Assembly (NCBI RefSeq): GCF_041321095.1
Contig: NZ_JBGGWE010000021.1
Location: forward strand, 28,496 to 92,495
DNA: 64,000 nt
Origin: Fibrella arboris
GTDB taxonomy: Bacteria > Bacteroidota > Bacteroidia > Cytophagales > Spirosomataceae
Direction: 5' to 3'
The stretch's first letter is position 1; every line of letters begins with the position of its first letter. Shown piece by piece: positions 50,901 to 58,684 of the stretch. Both the position numbers and the translations under genes were made by a program. Below the pieces are notes generated by a model. That model had not been told where the DNA came from. It ran no database searches and saw only the letters and a program-made list of their open reading frames with translations.

Positions 50901-51691
50901 GCCTGCCGCGTTACCTGACCTTTACGGGGCGGGGTAGCCAGTACCTGAAAATGCTGGGTTCATCGCGGCGACTGATCGAGTTTACCAAGATGCTTTTCCG
51001 GGCGTATACCACGCTGCCCGTTCCGCCCGATTTCGAGGTGGTGTTGAGCGAAAATCCGAAAGAGACAACGGCCAATGGAGCGGTGCTGTTCGAAAACGCC
51101 AGCTCAATGGAGAAAGACAAGTACAACAGTCGCCAGACAACCTGCTACTGGGGCAACGCGCCGGTTGAACAGAAATCACTGCCGTCACCCGAACGCGGAA
51201 CCGCCGCCGACACATCGTATACGACTACGCAGGAAGCAACTGGTTTTGGTGCACCTGTCTCAAGCTGGGGAACGCACCCAGGTTCAGGATCGCCAACGCA
51301 AAGCCAGTCGGGCTACGGATCAACGCCTGCGCCGTCGACATCAAAAGTGATCAACGCACCCTTTGAATATCGCCGGACGAAGATTGGTGAGGTAAGCAGC
51401 GACCGGACCTTCCACGACTCGGTGTTGACCAACGTGAAGACGTTCCTGGAAAAAACGCTCACTGACCGGGATGTGGCGTATTTCCTGAGCGAACACAACA
51501 TTCAAACGCCGGAGCAATACCTGTCATTCCTGGCTGGTTCAGATGTAACACGGAGCGGGGCGCTGTACGATAGCTACATGCTGGCCAGAACTGGCCTCGA
51601 GCAGGAACCGAATCAGGCCGTGTCGGAGACGTACTTCTTTCTTCCTCTGAAGCACGCTCTGTACGAGTTATCGAAGCAAATTGCCTCTTGA
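47945..51691 (+). CDS. Large protein with C-terminal actin/Hsp70-like ATPase domain
   Basis: 1248 residues, no signal peptide. Residues 1 to about 590 are of no family I recognise: Gly/Ala-rich at 45-60, then mixed alpha/beta with many aromatic residues. From about 600 an actin-superfamily ATPase follows. Phosphate-1 is FAIDFGTSNTHVAYVD (about 601-616), phosphate-2 is VNVDIGGGTADIMLFM (about 848-863), and the adenosine-type motif is LTFTGRGSQYLKML (about 990-1003). A Ser/Thr/Gln-rich linker (about 1080-1130) and a helical C-terminal domain follow. Both phosphate loops look intact, so ATP binding is likely. Placement after a tubulin-like gene suggests joint work at the membrane. Confidence 0.82.
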   Translation: MPHILRIDTDPNVSQQNHNGWTGSPAGLTGNRIEHIPDTLTAAAGGAAGSAAKAGTSIPSPFARLYLFDTAFRMVKNNLQPAELSMYHVLVSHTLDLLELLFQAGNSDDLTYKLWNRSERLGKLASATGGGGAMGLARHPHQVLAKALELDFRNELASVQATTLIYYKGALLGGTSPLTLVFTTPNWEQERQNKFIDPPKSSTGRTLFQNDYVPLSARDEGFTTYLRRWYEQYNNLMPPGGFKEYLYRVFFDSAVVPPVTAGVTLSNFEPIQVRGESTSVLQVLPGMPLYRVREDDVLNDIEENSDFLMVPTVDYYTRETSNGAATGVRKPLALASRMDVAGRYVKNTNWNSNTVIMRQRDLGGGFLLSERFLPGVDNVKYPFVTTDDFLEDFLIRMPYKLNSGRFFTGTPGDMEFLLPVRKEYFSFFRMEDLTKQLTLRTEDRGMERVIIASLTIPVKNNRTVTFRKEYNLGNPDTMIEFRAGLACFPFYKITVPDAQLQALNEYNVMLLDGSKDDANFHAGRSVRFFQFAQVVNNQPLVVPAPDHRTPKSGPTQAASYYYKVPQAFDLMEVQLQRNGVPYRGLVLPKFTIISERGYKPFTFAIDFGTSNTHVAYVDTNLGNADPKTLTISDDKVNLDADELQMVSLNKPYDGYEAQTPYARYRLPVSYGSLPEMERFIRREFMPAIVGSQYGSPFSFPLRTTVYEKTGSSDSGDNLFSKINLGFNIDLEDGSTGVNRYVTNLKWLFENQPGDPMNRPRVRAFFETLLLMMRNKILLNQGNLTDTKVTWLAPTSMQADTEDKLVAEWENAFRRVFKSTQYFRPNPIPESLAPHFFLVTKGVKSFADAVNVDIGGGTADIMLFMKQQNKYLNTSFRFAGYDIWGGGLNQQGHPSHLKDNGFILNYLQYRRTLTQAPAPEDQILDTFLANNDLSAEDIVSLLFRNDAHYKFTQSIVDGRPALRIVLFLHYSAIVYHLVQLIEANQMGLPRYLTFTGRGSQYLKMLGSSRRLIEFTKMLFRAYTTLPVPPDFEVVLSENPKETTANGAVLFENASSMEKDKYNSRQTTCYWGNAPVEQKSLPSPERGTAADTSYTTTQEATGFGAPVSSWGTHPGSGSPTQSQSGYGSTPAPSTSKVINAPFEYRRTKIGEVSSDRTFHDSVLTNVKTFLEKTLTDRDVAYFLSEHNIQTPEQYLSFLAGSDVTRSGALYDSYMLARTGLEQEPNQAVSETYFFLPLKHALYELSKQIAS

Positions 51692-51699
51692 GTTGTCGT

Positions 51700-51791
51700 G
51701 ACCCCCAACCCGCAACGGCGGACCGCCCTGAAGGGGGCTAATGCTCCGCTCTATCACCTTGCAGCGCAGTAGGCCCCTTTAGGGAGGACGC
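51700..51791. repeat. Palindromic repeat upstream of the DUF559 gene
   Basis: The outer arms pair imperfectly (GCGGACCGCCCTGAAGGGGG with AGGCCCCTTTAGGGAGGACG). The inner part GGGGGCTAATGCTCCGC, 11 nt, GCAGCGCAGTAGGCCCC is shared with the element at 52188-52263 in the same orientation. The two copies thus form direct repeats around the DUF559 gene. Confidence 0.85.
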
Positions 51792-51821
51792 TGACTCGAT
51801 ACTAAATCAGCATCAATCGAC

Positions 51822-52211
51822 ATGCCAGCAGATATGTTCTTTGGAGCCACACCAATCATTTTTGCTAATGCGAAGCAATTAAGAAAAGCGTTGACTCCGG
51901 CTGAAATGCTACTTCAACGAAAATTGAAAGAACATTTTCCTGACTATCGTTTTAGAGCACAACACCCAATCAATTACTTCATTGCCAATTTCTATTGCCA
52001 TCATGCTAAACTGATTATTGAGGTAGATGGGAGTGTACACGATATGGCAGACCAAATCGAATATGACGCAAATCGAACTTATATGTTGGAAGAGTCTGGA
52101 TTAACAGTTAGTCGCTTTCGTAATGAAGAAGTCGAACAAGATAGTAATCGAATACTTACCAAGATAAATCAGTTGTTGCCAAAACCACCCCAACCCCCTA
52201 AAGGGGACTAA
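51822..52211 (+). CDS. DUF559 endonuclease-like protein (Vsr/PD-(D/E)XK relative)
   Basis: 129 residues. Characteristic segments are ANAKQLRKALTPAEMLLQRK (about 14-33), DYRFRAQHPINYFIANFYCH, LIIEVDGSVHDMADQIEYDA (the acidic E-V-D-G nuclease strand, about 66-85) and GLTVSRFRNEEVEQDSN. DUF559 proteins are small Vsr-like nucleases of unknown role. It is embedded in an otherwise unrelated operon between two direct copies of a palindrome. Its last eight residues (PQPPKGD) are encoded by the downstream repeat. Its DNA is more AT-rich than both neighbours, which suggests insertion. Confidence 0.88.
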   Translation: MPADMFFGATPIIFANAKQLRKALTPAEMLLQRKLKEHFPDYRFRAQHPINYFIANFYCHHAKLIIEVDGSVHDMADQIEYDANRTYMLEESGLTVSRFRNEEVEQDSNRILTKINQLLPKPPQPPKGD

Positions 52212-52263
52212 AGCTCCGCGAAAGTAGTCTCGCAGCGCAGTAGCCCCCTGCAGGGGGTTGGGG
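52188..52263. repeat. Palindromic repeat overlapping the DUF559 gene end
   Basis: Arms 52188-52210 and 52241-52263 are inverted with about four mismatches in 23 (CCCCAACCCCCT against AGGGGGTTGGGG). The inner part GCTCCGC, 12 nt, GCAGCGCAGTAG matches the upstream element at 51700-51791. It contains the DUF559 stop codon. Confidence 0.92.
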
Positions 52264-52281
52264 GTAAATCCCTTGACCTCT

Positions 52282-53790
52282 ATGAAACCTACCTCAACTC
52301 TTTTCTTCTGCTTGCTGGCTGTGAAGGCGCTGGCCCAGACTACGCCCACCGCTGAAACGGGTATTGAAAAAAGCACATTCGGCATGGCGAAGGCTACGCT
52401 GGAGTTCCTGGCAACGGACCAAAAAACATTCGGAGCCGCCAGGAAACCAGCCTGCGACGGTTGTACGACCTACGGTGATCTGGCTGATTTCATCAAAGCA
52501 AATAATTTGAAAAAGGCGGATGGCCTCGTCAATGACATCAAAAAGCACAGTATGATGCTCAATGACGAGTTTGCTGCCGATGCCTTTAGCAGTGAAGGCG
52601 CCGTTCTCGATAGCCTACGTCGCTACGTGCTGAAGCGCGTTACGAACGGTTCGGAGCGTGTTCACCGGACTCAATTGGCGTCATTTGCTACGTACCAAAC
52701 CAAGATGACAGCGCTGGCTGGCAGCGCTGATCCCGACAAAGCGGTAAGTGAACAGGTAGCGGCCCTGCAGGAAGGCGAAACGCCCGTGGATGGGGCTGAA
52801 ACGGCTACCGCTACCACTGGCATGTCGTGGGGGACATGGGCATTCTGGCTCTCGCTGCTCAATCTGCTGGGCTTAGGCTACCTGCTGCTGACACGGCAGC
52901 GTGGACTAGGTACTACTGTCTCAGACAAAGAAGACGCACGGCTGGCAGGGCTACAGGACGAAAATAACCGGCTGAGCAATACCGTTGCTGAACTGGCAAA
53001 CCGCCTGACGATCGCCGAAAAGAAACTGGCTGGTTCGGCACCGGCTGGGCCCGCCAACCGGCCCGTTGAACGTGGTCCCGTGGCTACCCAGCCTATGGCC
53101 GAGCGTGGTCCAGCCGAACGTGGCATGATGACTCAGGCCGAACCGCCTCGTCGCCCCGATTCACCTGCTGAGCGTGGTCCGGCTCCTGCGCCTGTGCAGG
53201 GGGGAAATCAGCCGCGTACTGGGTATGGTAACCCGGCCAATCCGGTAATTCCCACTCAGCCGTCTGCTCCTACGCAGCCTGCTCAGTCGGGTGGTTCAGG
53301 TACGTTCCCTGGCCAGTCGCAGGGGGCTCCGTTGCGCACTACGCCCGTTGTTCCACCGGCGCCCTCACAGTCAGGTACGTACCCAACTGCAGCATCACAG
53401 CCGGATATGGGAGGAACAGGAAATGCCGGACCGGTTCCTACGCCTCCACCTGCGCCCGCGCCATCTGCGCCGCCCACAAAATTATTTGCCCGTACAGCTG
53501 ACCTTGGCAACGGGTTTAGCGTAGCTGGTTTGCTGGATATGGCCGAACGGGGTACGGTCTACGAAATAGACCTGACCAGCCCCAATACGGCTACCTTCCG
53601 CGTCAGTCAGTCGCCCGAATCACAGCAATTGGCGCTAAGCGATCCGTATTCCTATTTGAGCGATGCCTGCCTGTACGAAAATAATCCCGGCGGTCCGAAC
53701 AGCCGGATTCAGACGGTGGCTCCCGGCCAGTTGACATTGCAGGGCGATAAATGGCAGATCACTGAAAAAGCACGTATCGGCTTCGTTTAG
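52282..53790 (+). CDS. Signal-peptide/TM protein with coiled coil and Pro-rich linker
   Basis: About 502 residues from the ATG at 52282 (MKPTSTLFFCLLAVKALAQT), giving a signal peptide. An N-terminal helical domain spans about 20-165 with CDGC at about 62-65. One TM segment (WGTWAFWLSLLNLLGLGYLL) lies at about 185-204 and a coiled coil at about 220-262. A long Pro/Gly/Gln/Ala-rich linker runs from about 265 to 400, and a compact C-terminal domain (LFARTADLGNGFSVAGLLDM to the end) finishes it. The topology places the N-domain outside and the C-domain in the cytoplasm, where it could meet the tubulin-like and actin-like proteins. The family is not recognised. Confidence 0.75.
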   Translation: MKPTSTLFFCLLAVKALAQTTPTAETGIEKSTFGMAKATLEFLATDQKTFGAARKPACDGCTTYGDLADFIKANNLKKADGLVNDIKKHSMMLNDEFAADAFSSEGAVLDSLRRYVLKRVTNGSERVHRTQLASFATYQTKMTALAGSADPDKAVSEQVAALQEGETPVDGAETATATTGMSWGTWAFWLSLLNLLGLGYLLLTRQRGLGTTVSDKEDARLAGLQDENNRLSNTVAELANRLTIAEKKLAGSAPAGPANRPVERGPVATQPMAERGPAERGMMTQAEPPRRPDSPAERGPAPAPVQGGNQPRTGYGNPANPVIPTQPSAPTQPAQSGGSGTFPGQSQGAPLRTTPVVPPAPSQSGTYPTAASQPDMGGTGNAGPVPTPPPAPAPSAPPTKLFARTADLGNGFSVAGLLDMAERGTVYEIDLTSPNTATFRVSQSPESQQLALSDPYSYLSDACLYENNPGGPNSRIQTVAPGQLTLQGDKWQITEKARIGFV

Positions 53791-54024
53791 GCCAGTTCTA
53801 TGGATAGTTGTTAACGACTTGCTTCGTGCATGGTGCCCTTCCACCAGGCACCTCCCACTGACGCAGGGTGACAACTTACATCCAGGTTTTCCGTCGTCAC
53901 TCGCCACAGGCAAGCAACAACGGAAGTTTAAAGGCTCGAAGGTGTTGAGGGGATAAACCCTTTAGGCAGCTTCGGGCCTTCGTTTCGTTCGCCTGAAAGC
54001 TACTTTCATCCGTCTTCCCCCCTT
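53791..54024. other. 234-bp spacer with weak inverted repeats
   Basis: No coding frame. It contains partial inverted segments (GGTGCCC...GGCACC near 53831-53855, and ACTTGCTTCG against GGCAAGC at about 53910) and GAGGGGATAAACCCTTT near 53950. None is long enough to be called a terminator or riboswitch. Confidence 0.35.
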
Positions 54025-55113
54025 ATGAAAAGGTACCTATCTCTGCTTCTTCTGCTCATGGCGCCGTTCGGCTTATCGGCTCAGTCGATGCCCGAAAAGC
54101 CGTGGATGATTGGACCTTTCCAGAAACAGAATGCTGCTAATCCGATTTTAGACGCTAAAACGAGCACGACATTCTTCTGCCCGGTTCGCCGGGATACGGT
54201 GCGGTGGGAAGAAAAAGACGTATTCAATCCGGCGGCGGTGGTTCGGAATGGGAACGTGTATATGCTGTACCGGGCTGAGGATACCGTGGGGAAGTTCAAC
54301 GGGACATCGCGGCTTGGCTTGGCGGTTAGTTCGGATGGTATTCACTTTACCCGCCGACCAACACCGGTCTTCTATCCTGAAAACGACGCGATGAAACCCT
54401 ACGAATGGGAGGGAGGCTGTGAAGATCCGCGCGTGGTGGAAAGCCCCAATGGGGTGTATATTATGACCTACACGACCTACGACGGCGACAAAGCACGGTT
54501 GTGTATAGCCACCTCGAACGACCTGATTAGCTGGCAAAAACAGGGGCTGGCGTTTGGGCAGGAACTGTATCGGACTAGCTGGTCGAAATCGGGCGCAATT
54601 GTATGCCGCCAACAGGGAAGCCGGATGGTGGCCCAGAAAATAAACGGTTCCTACTGGATGTATTGGGGTGATCAGCCCGACCTGCGCATGGCTACTTCGC
54701 CTGACCTGCTGCACTGGACGCCACTGGTGGGTGCTGTTCCGGGCAGTTTCCAGGCCGCAGCCCAGTCGAGAGTAGGAAAGCATGACGCCCGCTTGATCGA
54801 GCCTGGCCCATTTGCGTTACTGACGTCAGCGGGTATTGTGCTGATCTACAATGGGATGAACAACAAACAGGGTGACCCCGGCCTGCCTGAACATGCCTAC
54901 ACCGGTGGACAGCTTCTGTTTGACAAACGAGACCCCACGAAATTGCTTGACCGCACTGCAACTTATTTTATCAAACCAGACCAGCCTTATGAAACGCAGG
55001 GACAGGTAAATCAGGTTGTGTTTCTGGAAGGTATGGTATCGTTTAAAGGACGGTGGTTTCTGTATTACGGTACTGCCGACTCTAAAATCGGCGTCGCCAC
55101 GACCCCACGCTAA
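54025..55113 (+). CDS. Secreted GH130-like glycosidase/phosphorylase
   Basis: 362 residues with a signal peptide (MKRYLSLLLLLMAPFGLSAQ). The five-bladed-propeller family GH130 is indicated by KDVFNPAAVVRNGNVYMLYR (about 65-84) and by the hallmark YEWEGGCEDPRVVE at about 127-140 with the catalytic-site Glu and Asp. TSNDLISWQKQGLAF and DARLIEPGPFALL follow. GH130 enzymes act on beta-mannosides, as phosphorylases in the cytoplasm or hydrolases when exported; the signal peptide favours a hydrolase. It lies among the cytomotive-like genes but may be an independent gene. Confidence 0.85.
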   Translation: MKRYLSLLLLLMAPFGLSAQSMPEKPWMIGPFQKQNAANPILDAKTSTTFFCPVRRDTVRWEEKDVFNPAAVVRNGNVYMLYRAEDTVGKFNGTSRLGLAVSSDGIHFTRRPTPVFYPENDAMKPYEWEGGCEDPRVVESPNGVYIMTYTTYDGDKARLCIATSNDLISWQKQGLAFGQELYRTSWSKSGAIVCRQQGSRMVAQKINGSYWMYWGDQPDLRMATSPDLLHWTPLVGAVPGSFQAAAQSRVGKHDARLIEPGPFALLTSAGIVLIYNGMNNKQGDPGLPEHAYTGGQLLFDKRDPTKLLDRTATYFIKPDQPYETQGQVNQVVFLEGMVSFKGRWFLYYGTADSKIGVATTPR

Positions 55114-55186
55114 CTGGCGGCCGTTCTTTCAGCGATTGCTTCTTGTACATTCATACCCATAATTGACCAAGTCTGTCTCTGTTTAC

Positions 55187-56482
55187 ATGTCTCTCGACGA
55201 ACTCCGCGAACGGATCAAGAATGAACTAGTGCTCCACGAGGGCAACGTAGCCGACTGGCAGTGGGCGCGGACGGGGTTGCCTGCGGAGGCAATGGAGCTT
55301 GGCATTCCAGACTTTCTACGGCTGGTCGACGATGTTACCCGACAGTTGAATCCGCAGTTTGGCAAGATTATCGATCTGCAGACCCTGATTCGGAAAGTAG
55401 CGACCGACAATCAGAAAAAACTATCGGAGGTTCAGATTGGTGGCTTTGCCCTGGATGCCGAACGGCTAGGCCTGTCGCGCACGTTCGTGGTCGATCAGTG
55501 GGTGCCGCGCCTGATGGCCCAGATTCCCGATGTACCAGTTGCAGAGGCATCTACACCTGCCTCGACACCTAGTCAAACCACCTCGTCTGTCGCTACTGTA
55601 TCGGATGTGATGGGCGCAGGTACGTCTCCGTTGCCAACTCCAGGTGGTGGGCAGTCAGGTACGTTGATTGAAACGGCAGAAACGATGCAGCAGAAGGTCC
55701 GCGATATCCTGGATGATTATAAAGAGCATATTCCGGCGCCAGCTATCCGGGCCCTGTTTCGGGCGATCAATTACGACGAGAAAGCATTGGCCGACGCCGT
55801 GCTGGTGTATCTAACGGCCAATTTTTATGCGTCTGAAAAAGAACCGCAGGGGGGTACCCTCCGCGAAAAGCTGACATCCACTGACTGGCGGCACCTGGTC
55901 TGGTGGGATCGGCCAGCCCAGCCAGCCAACGTACCCACTGCTGCTCCTGTTAATCAGGTAAACGCGGCACCTGTTGCTACATCGCCGATTCCGGTAGCTA
56001 CTAGATCGTCGTCGGGCTGGCGTGATTTTCTGGTGGCGTTACTGATCGCTGGTGGCCTTATCGGCTTTGTGGTCGTGTTGCTAAAAAGTAACGGTGGGCC
56101 GGACCCAAAACAGCAGGAGTCGACAAAAACAGAGCAGGTCGCTACCGACAACGCTGATGAATCGACCCGCGAACGTACCCAGCCGAAACGTAAACGTCGG
56201 CCGAAGGCTACATCAAGCGTAAATCAGAGTGGTGACAATGTGGCCACCTCAAAAAAAACAGTGTCGCCCCGCGAAGAGCCCTATGATGAACTACTCGGTG
56301 ACGTAGGGCAGTATGGCGAGCGACCGGCGAAAAAAGATGGTCAGTGGGGATTATGGCGCAAAGGAAAATGGATGATCCTGCCCGTCTACGACGACATTGA
56401 GGTCTACAAAGACGGCCGGGCGCATGTTACAATCAACGGTAACAGCTACGATCTGGATCGAAACGGCGACCGGATCAGGTAA
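55187..56482 (+). CDS. TM protein with helical N-domain and WG-like C-terminal repeat
   Basis: 431 residues from the ATG at 55187 (MSLDELRERIKNELVLHEGN). Residues 1-120 form a charged helical domain, a Thr/Ser/Pro linker follows to about 160, and a second helical domain spans about 165-235. One TM segment (FLVALLIAGGLIGFVVVLL) lies at about 281-299. A basic stretch (TQPKRKRRPKATSS) follows, and the C-terminal 70 residues include KKDGQWGLWRKGKWMILPVY, a WG (KWG) repeat unit. No signal peptide precedes the TM, so the N-domain should be cytoplasmic and the WG part outside. The domain plan parallels the protein at 52282. Confidence 0.72.
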   Translation: MSLDELRERIKNELVLHEGNVADWQWARTGLPAEAMELGIPDFLRLVDDVTRQLNPQFGKIIDLQTLIRKVATDNQKKLSEVQIGGFALDAERLGLSRTFVVDQWVPRLMAQIPDVPVAEASTPASTPSQTTSSVATVSDVMGAGTSPLPTPGGGQSGTLIETAETMQQKVRDILDDYKEHIPAPAIRALFRAINYDEKALADAVLVYLTANFYASEKEPQGGTLREKLTSTDWRHLVWWDRPAQPANVPTAAPVNQVNAAPVATSPIPVATRSSSGWRDFLVALLIAGGLIGFVVVLLKSNGGPDPKQQESTKTEQVATDNADESTRERTQPKRKRRPKATSSVNQSGDNVATSKKTVSPREEPYDELLGDVGQYGERPAKKDGQWGLWRKGKWMILPVYDDIEVYKDGRAHVTINGNSYDLDRNGDRIR

Positions 56483-56505
56483 GTGAATTAAATAGAAAGA
56501 CCTGT

Positions 56506-56872
56506 TTACGGCTCAGGGGCGCTGTAGGGTTGATAGTCTTCAAATTCCCATTTGCCAAACCGGCTTAGCTTCTCGGCAAGTGCAGGCCAGGTCGGTTCGT
56601 CAAAAGATGTAATATGCTTGGCTGCTACATCGAGTATCTCGTCGAAATCATACCGGTTTACGATCAGCAGGTGGCGACCAAACGTGACGTTGTTTTTTGA
56701 TGCTTGCAGGTGCCCAGGACTACAGACGTAGACAGCGAAGCTATCCTCGCCGGGTAGATCACAGCCCGAGCATAAACGTAAGTGGAAAGCCAAACACAAG
56801 TGGGTTCTCCGGCATGTACCCGAATAAGTCGTCTATAGTCGGGCTGTAACAATGCTTAATTACTGCTCGCAT
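56506..56872 (-). pseudogene. Frameshifted Imm8-type immunity gene
   Basis: From an ATG at 56872 the minus strand reads MRAVIKHCYSPTIDDLFGYM then PENPLVFGFPLTFMLGL and hits TGA. The neighbouring frame continues at the same point with GEDSFAVYVCSPGHLQASKN, NVTFGRHLLIVNRYDFDEIL and ends YQPYSAPEP with a TAA at 56506. The joined protein of about 120 residues matches the Imm8 family plan (short acidic N-terminus, SF-x-V-x-VCSP, GRHLLIVNRYD). A single-base indel near 56760-56775 splits it. No toxin gene is adjacent. Confidence 0.7.
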
Positions 56873-56886
56873 TCTCTGGGCGACCT

Positions 56887-57744
56887 TCACTTTCCCAGTT
56901 GAACTGTCAAATACTGAAACTTGACGGCTTCAGCAAAATTGATGAAGCCAACCCCATTGCCTTTGAAGGGGCGGTAAGGATGCGGACTGTCTTCTACCTC
57001 TTTACCATTAAGGAAAAAATGGAGTTGCTCACCGGTGCGACGAATTGTGAGTGTGTTGCGGGTAGATGAGATCGCTACTTTGGCGGCTGTAGGCTTGCCC
57101 ATCATGTAATTGGGCTGCGCAACACCATTCACTCGCGTGTAAAGCGCAACTTTCGACGTACCTATCACCCGGAACTGGCAATAATTACTGGTGTCTTTTA
57201 CGCCAATCAGTAGCCCGCCATCGGCTTCAACAGTGGGCGGAATGATCATTTCTACGCTCACCGTGAACGTATCGGCCCGGTTCAGATTCAGATCGTCGGG
57301 AAGCTTGATATACGTTCGGCCGGGGCGATTATCGCTTTTCTGCTTGCGGATGTAATAACTGTCTTTCGCAATTTCCAGATCAAATCCGTTCCGTTTGCCC
57401 GTCAGCCAGCCATTGTGATTGTCGGCAAAGGTTTCCAGAAAAGTACGAACAGCTGGTTTTGCCATGGCCGGACGCACAGAGGGCACCGTAGCTGGTCTTT
57501 TTACCGCTGATCGTGCATCGGTTACCGCCGTAGTGGTTTTGCTGGTTGCTGCCGTAGCAGTAGCTGATTTAGGCCGGGTTGTTCGCGTCGTTTTTGTTTT
57601 GGCGGTGGTATTGGCTACGGTATCTGTTGCGGTAATGGTTAAGGTTGTCCATTCGCTGGCCGACGAAGTAACCGTTGCTTTTGGTGTTTGCCCGCTGGCA
57701 AGACCAGGCAACAGCAAGCTGAAATAAAAGAGAAGGTAACGCAT
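56887..57744 (-). CDS. Secreted protein with LamG/DUF1080-like jelly-roll domain
   Basis: 285 residues with a signal peptide (MRYLLFYFSLLLPGLASGQ). Residues 25-95 are a very Thr/Ala/Lys-rich low-complexity linker (VANTTAKTKTTRTTRPKS). Residues about 100-285 form a beta-sandwich resembling concanavalin-like domains of DUF1080/LamG type. It begins FLETFADNHNGWLTGKRNGF and has DGGLLIGVKDTSNYCQFRVI, TRNTLTIRRTGEQLHFFLNG, and NGVGFINFAEAVKFQYLTVQ. This group usually binds or hydrolyses glycans; no active site could be pinned. It begins 8 bp after the stop of the upstream gene, so they are cotranscribed. Confidence 0.75.
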   Translation of the reverse strand: MRYLLFYFSLLLPGLASGQTPKATVTSSASEWTTLTITATDTVANTTAKTKTTRTTRPKSATATAATSKTTTAVTDARSAVKRPATVPSVRPAMAKPAVRTFLETFADNHNGWLTGKRNGFDLEIAKDSYYIRKQKSDNRPGRTYIKLPDDLNLNRADTFTVSVEMIIPPTVEADGGLLIGVKDTSNYCQFRVIGTSKVALYTRVNGVAQPNYMMGKPTAAKVAISSTRNTLTIRRTGEQLHFFLNGKEVEDSPHPYRPFKGNGVGFINFAEAVKFQYLTVQLGK

Positions 57745-57752
57745 AAGGCGGG

Positions 57753-58592
57753 TTAGAAGGTATACCGAATGACTGCAACCGGTGTGTTGGCCTGGTAATT
57801 CAGGTGGTAAGTGATAGGTTGGGCGGCCCGTTTTTCGTCTCGTTGATTACGGAAACCGCGAATGAGCGTCAGTGTGAGGTCAGTGACCCAGATCGCCGCG
57901 GCGGCACGGGTAGCTATATAGTACCGTTGATGGGCGGAGTTCGCTTTCTGATAAAACGGCTCGGCGGCCGGTTCATTGCCAGCACTGACATAATCGGTAT
58001 AAGCCTGGTCGGCTTCGCCTTGCTGCCCAGCTCCATAGATAAGCAAACCGTAGGCAGCAACGGCTACTAGCGGTCTCAACCCTACGCGTGGTTTGGGCGT
58101 TTGGACGAAGATATTGCCAACGCCCGGCGCCAGTAACGACAAGAGTGCCCAGGCCGGGCCACGGTAAGGCTTATCAGGGACCAACGAAGCCGAATCGGGC
58201 AGGGCGGGGGCTATTTCGGTCGGCGTTGGCCCCGAGGAGGTCAGGAGGCCACCCGGCTTCAGCAGTATAACTGCCCGAACTTCTTCCCGGAGCAGAAGAC
58301 CGTTGCGGCGTAGGTTCCAGACAATCCGCTGGTCACGTCCGTCAACCCGGTTTGTGCCCAGATCACCACTGACGCTGTTCAGTTCAGGGGCAAGCAATTT
58401 ACCATCACGTCGTTGCAGGCGTACATAGATGGAGTCGGTGGGTACGCTGTTACGCAGGTCATAGAACACCTCGATCGATTGCTGGTCGATGGCCCGCATG
58501 CGTACATTGCTGACCCGTCCCTGCGCGTTTCCGGCAAACGAAATGGACAACAACAGCAGTAAAGGAAGAAGAGATCGTAGAGAAAGCGACAT
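57753..58592 (-). CDS. Secreted/membrane protein with Ig-like domain and TM region
   Basis: 279 residues from the ATG at 58592 (MSLSLRSLLPLLLLLSISFA), a signal peptide. Residues about 28-120 form an Ig-like domain of a type common in Bacteroidota: SNVRMRAIDQQSIEVFYDLR, VSGDLGTNRVDGRDQRIVWN, EEVRAVILLKPGG. Residues about 145-250 hold a DUF5683-like hydrophobic region (WALLSLLAPGVGNIFVQTPK, VAVAAYGLLIYGAG, AAAAIWVTDLTLTLIRGF). It is the probable promoter-side gene of a two-gene operon with 56887-57744. The function is unknown. Confidence 0.72.
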   Translation of the reverse strand: MSLSLRSLLPLLLLLSISFAGNAQGRVSNVRMRAIDQQSIEVFYDLRNSVPTDSIYVRLQRRDGKLLAPELNSVSGDLGTNRVDGRDQRIVWNLRRNGLLLREEVRAVILLKPGGLLTSSGPTPTEIAPALPDSASLVPDKPYRGPAWALLSLLAPGVGNIFVQTPKPRVGLRPLVAVAAYGLLIYGAGQQGEADQAYTDYVSAGNEPAAEPFYQKANSAHQRYYIATRAAAAIWVTDLTLTLIRGFRNQRDEKRAAQPITYHLNYQANTPVAVIRYTF

Positions 58593-58684
58593 ATGTTGGC
58601 AGATCATTCATCGTGAGTAAGCTGGCTGCCATTGAGGCAGAACATGGCCCGGCTCCAAGACTAACGCTGAACAACCATTAGGCG

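Noticed and set aside
53791..54024. Possible riboswitch or structured RNA before the GH130-like gene
   Set aside because: Only short, weak inverted segments are visible and no known aptamer core was recognised.
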